27,126 nt of DNA from Hippea sp964442345 (GTDB lineage: Bacteria > Campylobacterota_A > Desulfurellia > Desulfurellales > Hippeaceae). The notes below the pieces were generated by a model. The model saw nothing but the letters and a program-made list of their open reading frames with translations. It was not told where the DNA came from and ran no database searches. Numbering within the stretch: position 1 is the stretch's first letter; every line of letters starts with the position of its first letter. The stretch covers positions 1 through 27,126 of the forward strand of contig CAYTZD010000012.1 of assembly GCA_964442345.1 (NCBI GenBank). The letters run 5' to 3'. Shown here piece by piece: positions 17,264 to 25,232 of this stretch. The position numbers were made by a program, and so were the translations under genes.

Positions 17264-17273
17264 CACACCTTTT

Positions 17274-17289
17274 AGGAACAGGTTTTGCT
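17274..17289 (+). promoter_or_regulatory. Sigma54 (RpoN)-type promoter of flgH-flgI-flgJ-like
   Basis: AGGAAC-N5-TTGCT, with the key GG (17275-17276) and GC (17287-17288) separated by exactly 10 bases, matches the TGGCAC-N5-TTGCW sigma54 layout (4 of 6 in the -24 half, 5 of 5 in the -12 half). The predicted start is near 17300, about 25 bases before flgH. RpoN control of ring and hook genes is established in Campylobacter and Helicobacter. Confidence 0.7.
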
Positions 17290-17324
17290 AAAATTTATAC
17301 AGAATGACGATGGAGGGCAAAAAG

Positions 17325-18020
17325 ATGAAAAGATGGCTGATTCCTGCTTTGGCTTTGGCTTTAACATACGGTTGCACAACATCAAGCGTTGAGAGAAGAT
17401 ATGCAACGATGCCAGAATATGTAAAAGAGCAACCAGCCATACACCAAACACCCATCCATCATGAAGGCTCTTTGTGGAATAGCTCATCGGATAATCTATT
17501 TGCCGATATAAAAGCAAAACACGAAGGAGACATCTTGACAATAATCGTAAGCGAGACAGCAGCCAGCAAATATAGCTCAAATATAAAAACATCAAGAAGC
17601 TCTTCAGCAAAAAGTGGCCTGACAACACTGTTGGGTTTTCAAAACCGTATTTTAAACAAATTTGATGCCACTGCAGGCGAAGGCGGACTGTTGGATACAT
17701 CATCATCCAGCAAATTCAACGGAAACGGCAAAGAAGAAGTCAATCACGAATTAACGGCAACAATAGCAGCAAGGGTCATAAAGGTTCTACCAAATCATAA
17801 GCTCTTCATAAGAGGAGAAAAACAGATCTACACAAACGGCGAAGAGAATACACTTATCATAACGGGTATCGTCGATGAGTATCAGATATCATCAGACAAC
17901 ACAATAGATTCTCAATATATCTCTGATGCAAAAATCTTCTACAACGGCAAAGGAATCGTAAGTTCAACAAGAAACGAAGGATGGGTCGCAAAACTGTGGC
18001 AGCTTATAAGACCATTCTAA
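17325..18020 (+). CDS. flgH: Flagellar L-ring lipoprotein FlgH
   Basis: This 231-residue protein begins with a short lipoprotein signal, MKRWLIPALALALTYGC, with Cys at position 17 (the residues before it, TYG, are a loose lipobox). FlgH features follow: SLW (compare GSLW near 45), DIKAKHEGDILTIIVSE, and toward the end VNHELTATIAARVIKVLPN, FIRGEKQI..NGEE, ISSDNTIDSQYISDAKIFYNGKG. FlgH forms the outer-membrane ring around the rod. I chose the ATG at 17325 because a GGAGGG SD lies 7 bases upstream; an in-frame ATG at 17304 has no SD and would add seven polar residues before the signal. The gene is first behind the sigma54-type promoter. Confidence 0.93.
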   Translation: MKRWLIPALALALTYGCTTSSVERRYATMPEYVKEQPAIHQTPIHHEGSLWNSSSDNLFADIKAKHEGDILTIIVSETAASKYSSNIKTSRSSSAKSGLTTLLGFQNRILNKFDATAGEGGLLDTSSSSKFNGNGKEEVNHELTATIAARVIKVLPNHKLFIRGEKQIYTNGEENTLIITGIVDEYQISSDNTIDSQYISDAKIFYNGKGIVSSTRNEGWVAKLWQLIRPF

Positions 18021-18033
18021 GGAGCAAAAAGCC

Positions 18034-19143
18034 ATGTTGAAAAAAGCAATGTTGGTTATCTTCATTCTTTTAATGATAATTCCTAAATCTCAAGCATTCG
18101 AAGTAAAGATAAGGGATTTAACAAATGTTGTTGGCGTCAGATACAATCAACTTGTCGGATATGGTCTTGTTATCGGACTTGCAGGAACAGGCGACAGTTC
18201 AAGCGAATACTTTACCATCAAATCAATAGCAAATTCTCTCAAGAAGTTTGGTATAACACTACCACAAAGCGCAATACAAAGCATAAAACCAGACAATATA
18301 GCTGCCGTTATGGTTACAGCAACACTGCCACCTTTTGCAAAACAGGGAGATAGGATAGATGTAACCGTATCATCCATAGGAGATGCAGACAGCATTCAAG
18401 GTGGAACACTTGTTATGACACCACTTTTAGGCCCTGATGGTAAGGTGTATGCGGTTGCTCAAGGCCCAATCTCCATAGGTGGATACAACACAGGAAACGG
18501 CGGAACAAAAGTCAGAAAAAATCATCCAACAGTAGGCAGAATCCCAAATGGTGCAATAGTGGAAAATCAGGTTGATGTAAATATAAACTCAAAGGATAGT
18601 TTTATCCTTGCCTTAAAAAATCCAAGCTTCATAATGGCAGAAAGAATCGCAAAGACGATAAATAGCTTCTATAGAAGACATATCGCCTTCCCTACAGATG
18701 GTGGAAGCATAAAGGTTATTGTCCCAGATCTATACAAAGGCAATGTCGTTGAGTTAATCTCTCAGATAAACCAGCTTTCCGTAAACAAAGAATCCGAACC
18801 TGTCGTTGTTTTAGACGAAAAGACTGGAACGGTTGTCGTTGGTGGCGATGTAACAATAGAACCCATAAGCATCTCTCACGGCAATCTAACCGTAACAATA
18901 ACAAGCACAAAGGAAGTATCCCAGCCCAACCCATTAGCCAAAGGTAAAACCACCACAATCACAAACAAAAATGTTAAAGTAAGCGAAGGAAAAGGCAAAT
19001 TCCTAACATTCCCAAAGGGAGCAACGGTATCTGATCTTATTCAGGCTTTAAACAAAGCTGGTGCAACACCACGAGATATGATGTCTATATTTCAAGCAAT
19101 AAAAGCAGCAGGCGCATTAAACGCAAAACTGGAGATGATGTGA
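18034..19143 (+). CDS. flgI: Flagellar P-ring protein FlgI
   Basis: This 369-residue periplasmic protein has a Sec signal (MLKKAMLVIFILLMIIPKSQA) and the highly conserved FlgI core: VVGVRYNQLVGYGLVIGLAGTGDS, then DNIAAVMVTATLPPFAKQGDRIDVTVSS and GGTLVMTPLLGPDGKVYAVAQG. The C-terminus has DLIQALNKAGATPRDMMSIFQAIKAAGAL. FlgI assembles as the peptidoglycan-level bushing around the rod. It follows flgH by 13 bases with an AAGGAG SD, and its stop TGA shares a base with the next gene's ATG. Confidence 0.97.
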   Translation: MLKKAMLVIFILLMIIPKSQAFEVKIRDLTNVVGVRYNQLVGYGLVIGLAGTGDSSSEYFTIKSIANSLKKFGITLPQSAIQSIKPDNIAAVMVTATLPPFAKQGDRIDVTVSSIGDADSIQGGTLVMTPLLGPDGKVYAVAQGPISIGGYNTGNGGTKVRKNHPTVGRIPNGAIVENQVDVNINSKDSFILALKNPSFIMAERIAKTINSFYRRHIAFPTDGGSIKVIVPDLYKGNVVELISQINQLSVNKESEPVVVLDEKTGTVVVGGDVTIEPISISHGNLTVTITSTKEVSQPNPLAKGKTTTITNKNVKVSEGKGKFLTFPKGATVSDLIQALNKAGATPRDMMSIFQAIKAAGALNAKLEMM

Positions 19144-19922
19144 TGATAGCAGCTGGCAGAACGGATATGTTTATACCGATAAAAAATAAGATAGAAAATG
19201 TTGAAAATCTCTACAGGCTTAAAAAAGCATGCAGGTCATTTGAAGCTTTATTCATATCCCAGTTGCTTAGCGAGATGGAAAAAACCGTCCCAGAAGACCC
19301 AATCGTAAAAAACAATGCAGCAAATTCCATGTATAGATTCATGTATATAAACGCATTAAGCAAAAAGATATCGGAAACTTCGCCATTTTCTATAGCTACA
19401 ACCCTTTTTGATTCGCTAAAAGATTACTTAACATACAAAACAAGAATACCAAAGAAACTAAACAGAGAACCAATAAAGCTAAACAACAAGATAAACTTCA
19501 AACCCATAAACGACAAAAAGCTCAAACCCATCAATAAAAAAATGGAATTAATAGAAAAAGCCGTTGATGAAGCATCAAAGAGATACCACATACCCAAAAA
19601 GTTGATATTCAGCATTATAAAAGCCGAATCATCATTCAATCCAAAGGCAATATCAAAAGCAGGAGCAATTGGTCTAATGCAGCTTATGCCACAGACAGCC
19701 TTAGAACTTGGTGTAAAAAATATCTGGGATATAAGGGAAAATATACTGGGCGGCACAAAATACTTAGCAAAACTGATAAACGAATTTAAAGATTACAAAA
19801 AAGCTATAGCAGCCTACAATGCAGGGCCTGGTAATGTTAAAAAGTATAACGGCATTCCCCCGTTTAGGGAGACTCAAAATTATGTCAAAAAAGTTCTTGC
19901 CTATCTTAACTCAAAATACTAA
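19143..19922 (+). CDS. FlgJ-like rod-binding protein fused to a lytic transglycosylase (SLT) domain
   Basis: This 259-residue protein has two domains. Residues ~25-90 match the FlgJ rod-binding domain (CRSFEALFISQLLSEMEKTVP). A Lys/Pro/Asn-rich linker with a repeated KPIN follows. Residues ~140-255 form an SLT lytic transglycosylase with catalytic Glu at ~162 (KAESSFNPKA), GAIGLMQLMPQTA and AYNAGPGNVKKYNG. It probably opens peptidoglycan for rod passage. There is no Sec signal, which fits export through the flagellar apparatus. Classical enterobacterial FlgJ instead carries a glucosaminidase domain. The start may be the ATG at 19143, overlapping the flgI TGA, or the GTG at 19140; both have a GGAG SD. 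The stop overlaps the downstream sigma28 promoter. Confidence 0.85.
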   Translation: MIAAGRTDMFIPIKNKIENVENLYRLKKACRSFEALFISQLLSEMEKTVPEDPIVKNNAANSMYRFMYINALSKKISETSPFSIATTLFDSLKDYLTYKTRIPKKLNREPIKLNNKINFKPINDKKLKPINKKMELIEKAVDEASKRYHIPKKLIFSIIKAESSFNPKAISKAGAIGLMQLMPQTALELGVKNIWDIRENILGGTKYLAKLINEFKDYKKAIAAYNAGPGNVKKYNGIPPFRETQNYVKKVLAYLNSKY

Positions 19923-19947
19923 AGTTTTAAGCGTTTTAGCCGATTAA
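19920..19947 (+). promoter_or_regulatory. Sigma28 (FliA) promoter of flgM-flgN-flgK-flgL
   Basis: TAAAGTTT (19920-19927), 11 bases, then GCCGATTA (19939-19946) match the enterobacterial sigma28 consensus TAAAGTTT-N11-GCCGATAA at 15 of 16 positions. The -35 box contains the stop codon of the FlgJ-like gene. The predicted start near 19953 gives a ~27-base leader. Confidence 0.88.
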
Positions 19948-19979
19948 GGTAGGTAAGAAGAGAAGAAGGAGGTGTCAGG

Positions 19980-20276
19980 ATGAAAATAGATGCATACCTA
20001 AGCGGGGTCTTAGACAAATACATCAAACAGTCAAAAACAGAGCAAACAAAGAAGATTGATATAAAAGAAGAGAAAAACGAACAGCAGACTCAAACAGGTG
20101 AACTTGATAAGGTTGAGATATCTAAAGAAGCAAAGCTTTTAGCAGAACTGCAGGATGACTCATCTTCCCAGGCAGAGAAGATAGCAAGAATAAAAGCCCA
20201 GATAGAAAACGGCACATACAAACCAAACATCGACGAGATAGCAAAATCCATCCTAAAGGAGTGGAAAGGTGAATGA
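19980..20276 (+). CDS. flgM: Anti-sigma28 factor FlgM
   Basis: This 98-residue protein has a disordered, charged first half and a C-terminal region KVEISKEAKLL, RIKAQIENGTYKPNIDEIAKSIL, which is the FlgM signature that binds FliA. FlgM is secreted when the hook is complete, freeing sigma28 for late genes. A perfect AAGGAGGTG SD precedes the ATG. It is the first gene behind a near-perfect sigma28 promoter, giving the usual feedback loop in which sigma28 makes its own inhibitor. It overlaps the flgN start by 8 bases. Confidence 0.95.
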   Translation: MKIDAYLSGVLDKYIKQSKTEQTKKIDIKEEKNEQQTQTGELDKVEISKEAKLLAELQDDSSSQAEKIARIKAQIENGTYKPNIDEIAKSILKEWKGE

Positions 20277-20739
20277 TGCCGTATTGTGCCAATTAAAAGA
20301 TATACTTACGCATTTAATCGAAGGCTACGATAAAATGATAGATATCGCAAAAAAAGAGAGAATCTATTTAGTAGAAGTTGACAGCGACAAGATGGCAGAA
20401 GTAATCCAGCAGAAAGAGAGAGTAATAGACGAACTTTTAAGAACAGAAGAAAGCCTTAAACAACTGCTTGATATGCATAATGTTGACAGCATAAACGAGT
20501 TTCTATTCTTCGCTTCAGAGAACAACTTTGTTGACGATATCAGGGTTCTAAACGGCAAACTTCAAGAGAAGATAAAAGAGTTTAGAATAAAAGAAGAAGT
20601 CAATAGAATGATAGCAACAGAGCATCTAAAATTCTTCAACGGCCTTCTGAATATCTATGCAAATTTAATAACAGGAGAAAATTACAACAAAAACGCAACA
20701 AGAAACATTCAGGCAAATATAATGAGTGTAAGGGCATAA
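20269..20739 (+). CDS. flgN: FlgN-family flagellar export chaperone
   Basis: This 156-residue, helical protein fits the FlgN family by size, coiled-coil character and location between flgM and flgK. An early segment LIEGYDKMIDIAKKERIYLVE and a basic/acidic middle QQKERVIDELLRTEESLKQLL are visible. FlgN binds FlgK and FlgL, the next two genes, and delivers them to the export gate. The start is GTG (20269), inside the flgM end, with AGGAG 7 bases upstream; no usable in-frame ATG lies nearby. Sequence conservation in FlgN is weak, so context carries much of the call. Confidence 0.85.
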   Translation: MNDAVLCQLKDILTHLIEGYDKMIDIAKKERIYLVEVDSDKMAEVIQQKERVIDELLRTEESLKQLLDMHNVDSINEFLFFASENNFVDDIRVLNGKLQEKIKEFRIKEEVNRMIATEHLKFFNGLLNIYANLITGENYNKNATRNIQANIMSVRA

Positions 20740-20741
20740 AA

Positions 20742-22481
20742 ATGCCAACAATTTTTGATGCATTAAACATCGGCGTAAGCGGATTATATGTTAGCAAAGC
20801 AGCGGTAAATGTTATAGGCAATAATGTTGCAAATGTAAATACACCAGGATACAGCAAGGAGAGAGTTGACATACTGCCTTCAATGCCGATGTTATCATAC
20901 GCTGGCGTATTTGGAACAGGCGCAAAGATAACACAGGTTATAAGTCTTAGAAATACACTTATAGATAAAAGGGTAAGAACGGCCAATCAGGAGATGAGCT
21001 ACTACCAGAAGCTAAATTCAACACTTGATGAGATTCAAAGCGTATTCAACGAAGAAAATGGTGTTGGCTTAAAAGGTGCAATGGAGGAGTTCTTCAACGC
21101 ATGGCATGCTTTAAGCCTAAATCCAGACCTTGAAACGGCAAGGCAACAGGTTATAGAAAAGGGTTTAACACTTTCCAAAGCCATAAAAGACGCAAACTTC
21201 TCTCTAAATCAGATAAGAAACAATTTAGATGATCAGGTTCAGTCAACGGTTATAGAGATAAATTCTATATCAAAAAGAATAGCTCAACTAAATTACGAAA
21301 TCAAAAAAGCAGAACTTGGCGACAAAGACCATGCAAACACATTAAGAGACGAAAGAAGCGTATTATTAGAAAAGCTTTCAACGCTGGCAAATGTAACAAT
21401 CCTGGATAATGCACCAGATAAAAACACAAAATCAGAGATGACAATCTTGCTTGGTGGAATGCCTATTGTATCAGGTAAAGATTACAACGAAATCAGTGCA
21501 GAGAAACTAAAGGGTTCACAGTATTACAAGGTGTATTTTGTTGATCCTTCTGGTTCAAAAACCGACATAACAAACAGGATAAAAAACGGCACACTGGGAG
21601 CAACGATATATCTAAGAGATAAAGTGATACAAAAATATCAAGAAAAGATTGACGATATAGCAAAAACACTTATTCAGGAGATCAACAAAATACACTCACA
21701 GGGAGCAGGACTTACAGCATATTCTCAAGTTGAAGGTGTATATACAGCAGACCCTTATGCATCGTTAAGTATTCCTAAAGCCACAGGGCTTGACATAGCA
21801 GTAAAGACAGGCTCATTCAAGGTTAAAGTAATAGATTCTCAAAATAACGAAGTGGGAGTTTTTACAATACCCGTCAATGGCGATGATCATATACAGCAGA
21901 AGGATACAACAGATGAACACTCCATAATAAAAAGATTCAACAACATTATGCAGGGATACGCACAGATGAGCATCTCACCAGCAGGCAATGTGCAGATAAA
22001 GGCTGAAAATGGATACAAGTTTGCCTTTACATACGATTCTTCCAACTTTCTTGCGGCTGTTGGCATAAACACATTCTTCACAGGACATGACTCTTCGGAC
22101 ATAAACATAAACAGGGTTCTTCAAAACGATCCAAGTAAGATAGCAGCAGGAAAAACACTTGATCCAGGCGATAGCTCAAATGCAGAAGCGATTGCTCAGG
22201 TGCAGCTTAGCAAAGTAATGGTAAACAACACGCAAACAATAGACGAATACTACAACGCATTCTTAGGAACAATAGGCTCAACAAAACAGAGATATGACGA
22301 GATATACAAGGCAAAGCAAGCCATATACCAGCAACTTAAAACAACGCAACAATCCCAAGAAGGCGTATCCTTAGACGAAGAAGCAGCCAATCTAATCAAG
22401 TTTCAAAGGGTCTATCAGGCAAACGCACACTTTATCTCTATTGTTGATAAGATGACAGAAACACTTATAAACATGGTATAA
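20742..22481 (+). CDS. flgK: Flagellar hook-filament junction protein FlgK (HAP1)
   Basis: This 579-residue protein has the D0 N-terminus MPTIFDALNIGVSGL and GNNVANVNTPGYSKERV, the FlgK block EEFFNAWHALSLNPDLETARQQVIEKG (around 105-135), and the C-terminal D0 helix SLDEEAANLIKFQRVYQANAHFIS. It joins the hook to FlgL and the filament after replacing the FlgD cap. It begins two bases after the flgN stop, with an AAGGG SD. No cysteine was seen. Length is typical of the family (about 540-650). Confidence 0.96.
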   Translation: MPTIFDALNIGVSGLYVSKAAVNVIGNNVANVNTPGYSKERVDILPSMPMLSYAGVFGTGAKITQVISLRNTLIDKRVRTANQEMSYYQKLNSTLDEIQSVFNEENGVGLKGAMEEFFNAWHALSLNPDLETARQQVIEKGLTLSKAIKDANFSLNQIRNNLDDQVQSTVIEINSISKRIAQLNYEIKKAELGDKDHANTLRDERSVLLEKLSTLANVTILDNAPDKNTKSEMTILLGGMPIVSGKDYNEISAEKLKGSQYYKVYFVDPSGSKTDITNRIKNGTLGATIYLRDKVIQKYQEKIDDIAKTLIQEINKIHSQGAGLTAYSQVEGVYTADPYASLSIPKATGLDIAVKTGSFKVKVIDSQNNEVGVFTIPVNGDDHIQQKDTTDEHSIIKRFNNIMQGYAQMSISPAGNVQIKAENGYKFAFTYDSSNFLAAVGINTFFTGHDSSDININRVLQNDPSKIAAGKTLDPGDSSNAEAIAQVQLSKVMVNNTQTIDEYYNAFLGTIGSTKQRYDEIYKAKQAIYQQLKTTQQSQEGVSLDEEAANLIKFQRVYQANAHFISIVDKMTETLINMV

Positions 22482-22493
22482 AAAGGTGAAGCA

Positions 22494-25190
22494 ATGAGAA
22501 TCACCGACAACATCTTATTTAACGACTTTCTTTACAACATAAATAAAATTAACGAAAAAACATACATAAACAACAAGAAGATGGCAAGCGGCAAAAGACT
22601 TCTCGATTTAGCAAGCGATCCAATCTCTCTATCTAAGGTTTTATCTTTGAAAGATATAAACCTAAGATTTGAACAGTACACGACCAATATAAATTCAGCC
22701 ACAGCTTATCTGAATGCAGAAGATACAGCACTATCAACGGCAGATGATCTTCTGCATAAGGCAGGAACCCTGCTTGTTGATGGAGCAAACAGCATAAACA
22801 ACGACCTTGCAAGCCGAACGGCTATCGCAGAAAACTTAGATTCGATAAAAGATGAACTTATCGATGCGGCAAACACAATATTTCAGGGCAAATATCTCTT
22901 CTCTGGCACAAAGACAGACACAAAACCCATTCAAAATATACAAAACGAAGCAACGATAATAGATATAACAAAAGACAGCAGCATAAAGGATATAAAGATA
23001 ACGGCAGATGAAAGCTTCAAAGATATAAATCAACTTGATACGGGAAATTATCATGTATCCATAGAAAATGGCAAACTAAAGGTATGCGAAGGCGACTGCT
23101 CAGATCCCAAAAACATTATACCGATAGATATGAATTCTTCAGACGAATCAGATGTTGACGGAAACCAACTGGCAAACTTTATAGACTTAAATAACCCAAA
23201 GGTTAAAGAGAAAATCCTAAACAACGACTGGATAGATACAGGCAGAGGACTAAAAATAAAAATAGAACTTTCAAGTCCAAATACCGATATAAACTCTCTC
23301 AATGCATCTTTAACGGTAAATTACAAGGCAGGCGGAAAAGACGAATATGTAGGAAACGAAGGCAAGAGAAACATAGAATACTCAGACAAACTTACAAGCC
23401 CAATAAACATAACGGCAAAGGATATTTTCAAACCAACAAATCAGACACTGACAAGCAACAACGAACTCATTGACAAGACAACCAACGACCCGATGACCGA
23501 AAGTTCAAAGCTAACAGACCTTGACTTGCCAGCTGAGTTAAAAGAAGCCCTGCAAAAAACGGCACTATCAATAGGATACAACCTTAAAGCAGGAGATGAA
23601 ATTCACATAAACGGAACAGACCACGACGGCAATCTGGTAAAAGGCACATACACAGTATCGGCTGGATCAGATCTAAACAGCTTACTTGACTTTATCAAAG
23701 GATTGGACTCAACAGAAGTGCTTGATACAAACAAATCCTTCAAAACATACAACAGCGATCCAATAACATCTGCAACAACGCTTAGCACGATAAACGATGC
23801 AAACATTCAAAATGCCATAGGTTCAACACTTGTTATAAAGGGATTTAAGCATGACGGAAGTTCAGCAGTAGCAAGCATATCACTTAACGCAACAACAACC
23901 ATAGGATCAATAGCATATGCCATCTCAACCACATTTGGAGTAAAAGCATACACAAGTCATGGCAAAATAGAGATAGAAGACAACACAAGCGGCGATAGCA
24001 GTCTAAAGGTTTACGCATTTACAAAAAATAGCAAAATACCCATATTCGGCAGTTTCATAGAGACTTCAAAAGGTGGAAGTGGCGGCTTTAAAAACATCGA
24101 AGCAAAGGTTGAAAATGGCCAGATAGTTCTAAAAGATAGAAGGCCTTCAGATAGCAGATTTGATGTATCGTTTTCAATCACAGATTCATCAGGAAACACA
24201 AAGCCCAACATCTTTGGCGTATTCAATACAACAGTGCTTGGCAAAGGCGTTGATACATTCAAGGCTTTAAGAGATGCAAGTTATGCCTTAAAGAACCCTT
24301 ATTCCTTAAACCAGATAAGCAAACCCACAAACTGGAAGGATATATCAACATTTACTCCCACACTTACAGGCAGATATCTTGGCGATAAGAACGATCAATG
24401 GACGGTAAAACTTGCAAAAGTTGGCAGTGGAACGGCAAATCACACCGCTATATCCAGAGATCAGATAGAAGATGTTGCAAATTCCTTATCCGATGGAATA
24501 TCAAAAACTGTCGGCATCTTTCAGATAACAGACGAAGAAGGCAAAAATATTGCGATTGTCGGATTAACGGTAAGCAAAAACAACGGCAAATACTCATATA
24601 CCATAAAAACAAAAACACCGTCCGATCCAGACAAAAAGATAGACTTCTCAAAGATCTCATCAATAGATGAGATAAACGGAACGGTTATATATTCAAGGAC
24701 GGCAAAAGGATTTACATCGGCATCATCTGTGGCAGATTCACTTATCAACAATATGACAAACATTGTTATTCAAACAAAAAATCCAGACGGTTCAGGCAAT
24801 TTTACTGGCGAAGTAAACGGAACAGCAGGTGTAAAATTAAACTTAACACCACCCAAAACTTCAGATGCACCTGCCATCATAGAAATAGGCGACAGTTTCT
24901 CTTTCAAGCTAACAAACACCATACAGCAAGCATTAGGTAAGGTCAAATCCGCGTTAGACCAGCTATTAGCAAACCGTTCAATCATAGGTGCAAGGACAAA
25001 TAGATTCCAGCTTGCCGAAGAGAGAATAAGCTACATAAAGCTTTCAAACGATAAAACCATATCTGAACTCGAAGATGCAAATGTAGCCGATGTATTTTCA
25101 GAATTCAAACGCAATCAGATAGTAATGCAGGCAACATTGGAAGTCGGTTCAAAACTAACAAGCCAAAATCTGTTTGATTACTTAAGATAG
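22494..25190 (+). CDS. flgL: Flagellar hook-filament junction protein FlgL (HAP3), long form
   Basis: This 898-residue protein has a FlgL/flagellin D0-D1 N-terminus (MRITDNILFNDFLYNINKIN, then MASGKRLLDLASDPISLSKVL and FQGKYLFSGTKTDTKPI) and the C-terminal D1-D0 helix (NRFQLAEERISYIKLSNDKT.. SELEDANVADVFSEFKRNQ). The ~650-residue insert between them is far longer than in ~300-residue enterobacterial FlgL but in the direction of the 750-830-residue Campylobacter and Helicobacter proteins. It contains at least two hook-IN-like pieces (near 385-440 and 445-510). It has two cysteines at 198 and 202 (VCEGDCSD). The start follows flgK by 12 bases with an AAAGGTG-type SD. It is the last gene of the sigma28 unit. 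Confidence 0.92.
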   Translation: MRITDNILFNDFLYNINKINEKTYINNKKMASGKRLLDLASDPISLSKVLSLKDINLRFEQYTTNINSATAYLNAEDTALSTADDLLHKAGTLLVDGANSINNDLASRTAIAENLDSIKDELIDAANTIFQGKYLFSGTKTDTKPIQNIQNEATIIDITKDSSIKDIKITADESFKDINQLDTGNYHVSIENGKLKVCEGDCSDPKNIIPIDMNSSDESDVDGNQLANFIDLNNPKVKEKILNNDWIDTGRGLKIKIELSSPNTDINSLNASLTVNYKAGGKDEYVGNEGKRNIEYSDKLTSPINITAKDIFKPTNQTLTSNNELIDKTTNDPMTESSKLTDLDLPAELKEALQKTALSIGYNLKAGDEIHINGTDHDGNLVKGTYTVSAGSDLNSLLDFIKGLDSTEVLDTNKSFKTYNSDPITSATTLSTINDANIQNAIGSTLVIKGFKHDGSSAVASISLNATTTIGSIAYAISTTFGVKAYTSHGKIEIEDNTSGDSSLKVYAFTKNSKIPIFGSFIETSKGGSGGFKNIEAKVENGQIVLKDRRPSDSRFDVSFSITDSSGNTKPNIFGVFNTTVLGKGVDTFKALRDASYALKNPYSLNQISKPTNWKDISTFTPTLTGRYLGDKNDQWTVKLAKVGSGTANHTAISRDQIEDVANSLSDGISKTVGIFQITDEEGKNIAIVGLTVSKNNGKYSYTIKTKTPSDPDKKIDFSKISSIDEINGTVIYSRTAKGFTSASSVADSLINNMTNIVIQTKNPDGSGNFTGEVNGTAGVKLNLTPPKTSDAPAIIEIGDSFSFKLTNTIQQALGKVKSALDQLLANRSIIGARTNRFQLAEERISYIKLSNDKTISELEDANVADVFSEFKRNQIVMQATLEVGSKLTSQNLFDYLR

Positions 25191-25197
25191 GTTATCC

Positions 25198-25226
25198 TTG
25201 ACTTTATTGGTAAATAATCTTACAAA
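25198..25226 (+). promoter_or_regulatory. Candidate sigma70-type promoter of the mscS operon
   Basis: TTGACT (25198-25203), a 17-base spacer and TACAAA (25221-25226) put the predicted start site at about 25233, exactly the ATG of the mscS-like gene. No SD precedes that ATG. The -35 is strong and the -10 weak. Confidence 0.5.
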
Positions 25227-25232
25227 ATAGTT

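Noticed and set aside
17304..17324. ATG at 17304 as start of FlgH
   Set aside because: It has no SD, and the seven extra residues would spoil the signal peptide; the ATG at 17325 has a GGAGGG SD.
23570..24050. Hook-IN-like repeats in FlgL as a DNA tandem repeat
   Set aside because: The resemblance is only at protein-fold level (GTDHDGN and GFKHDGS context); the DNA is not repeated.
25184..25200. Short inverted repeat AAGATA..TATCCTT after flgL as a terminator
   Set aside because: The stem is only about four to six bases with mismatch and has no T-tract; termination of the flgL transcript remains unexplained.
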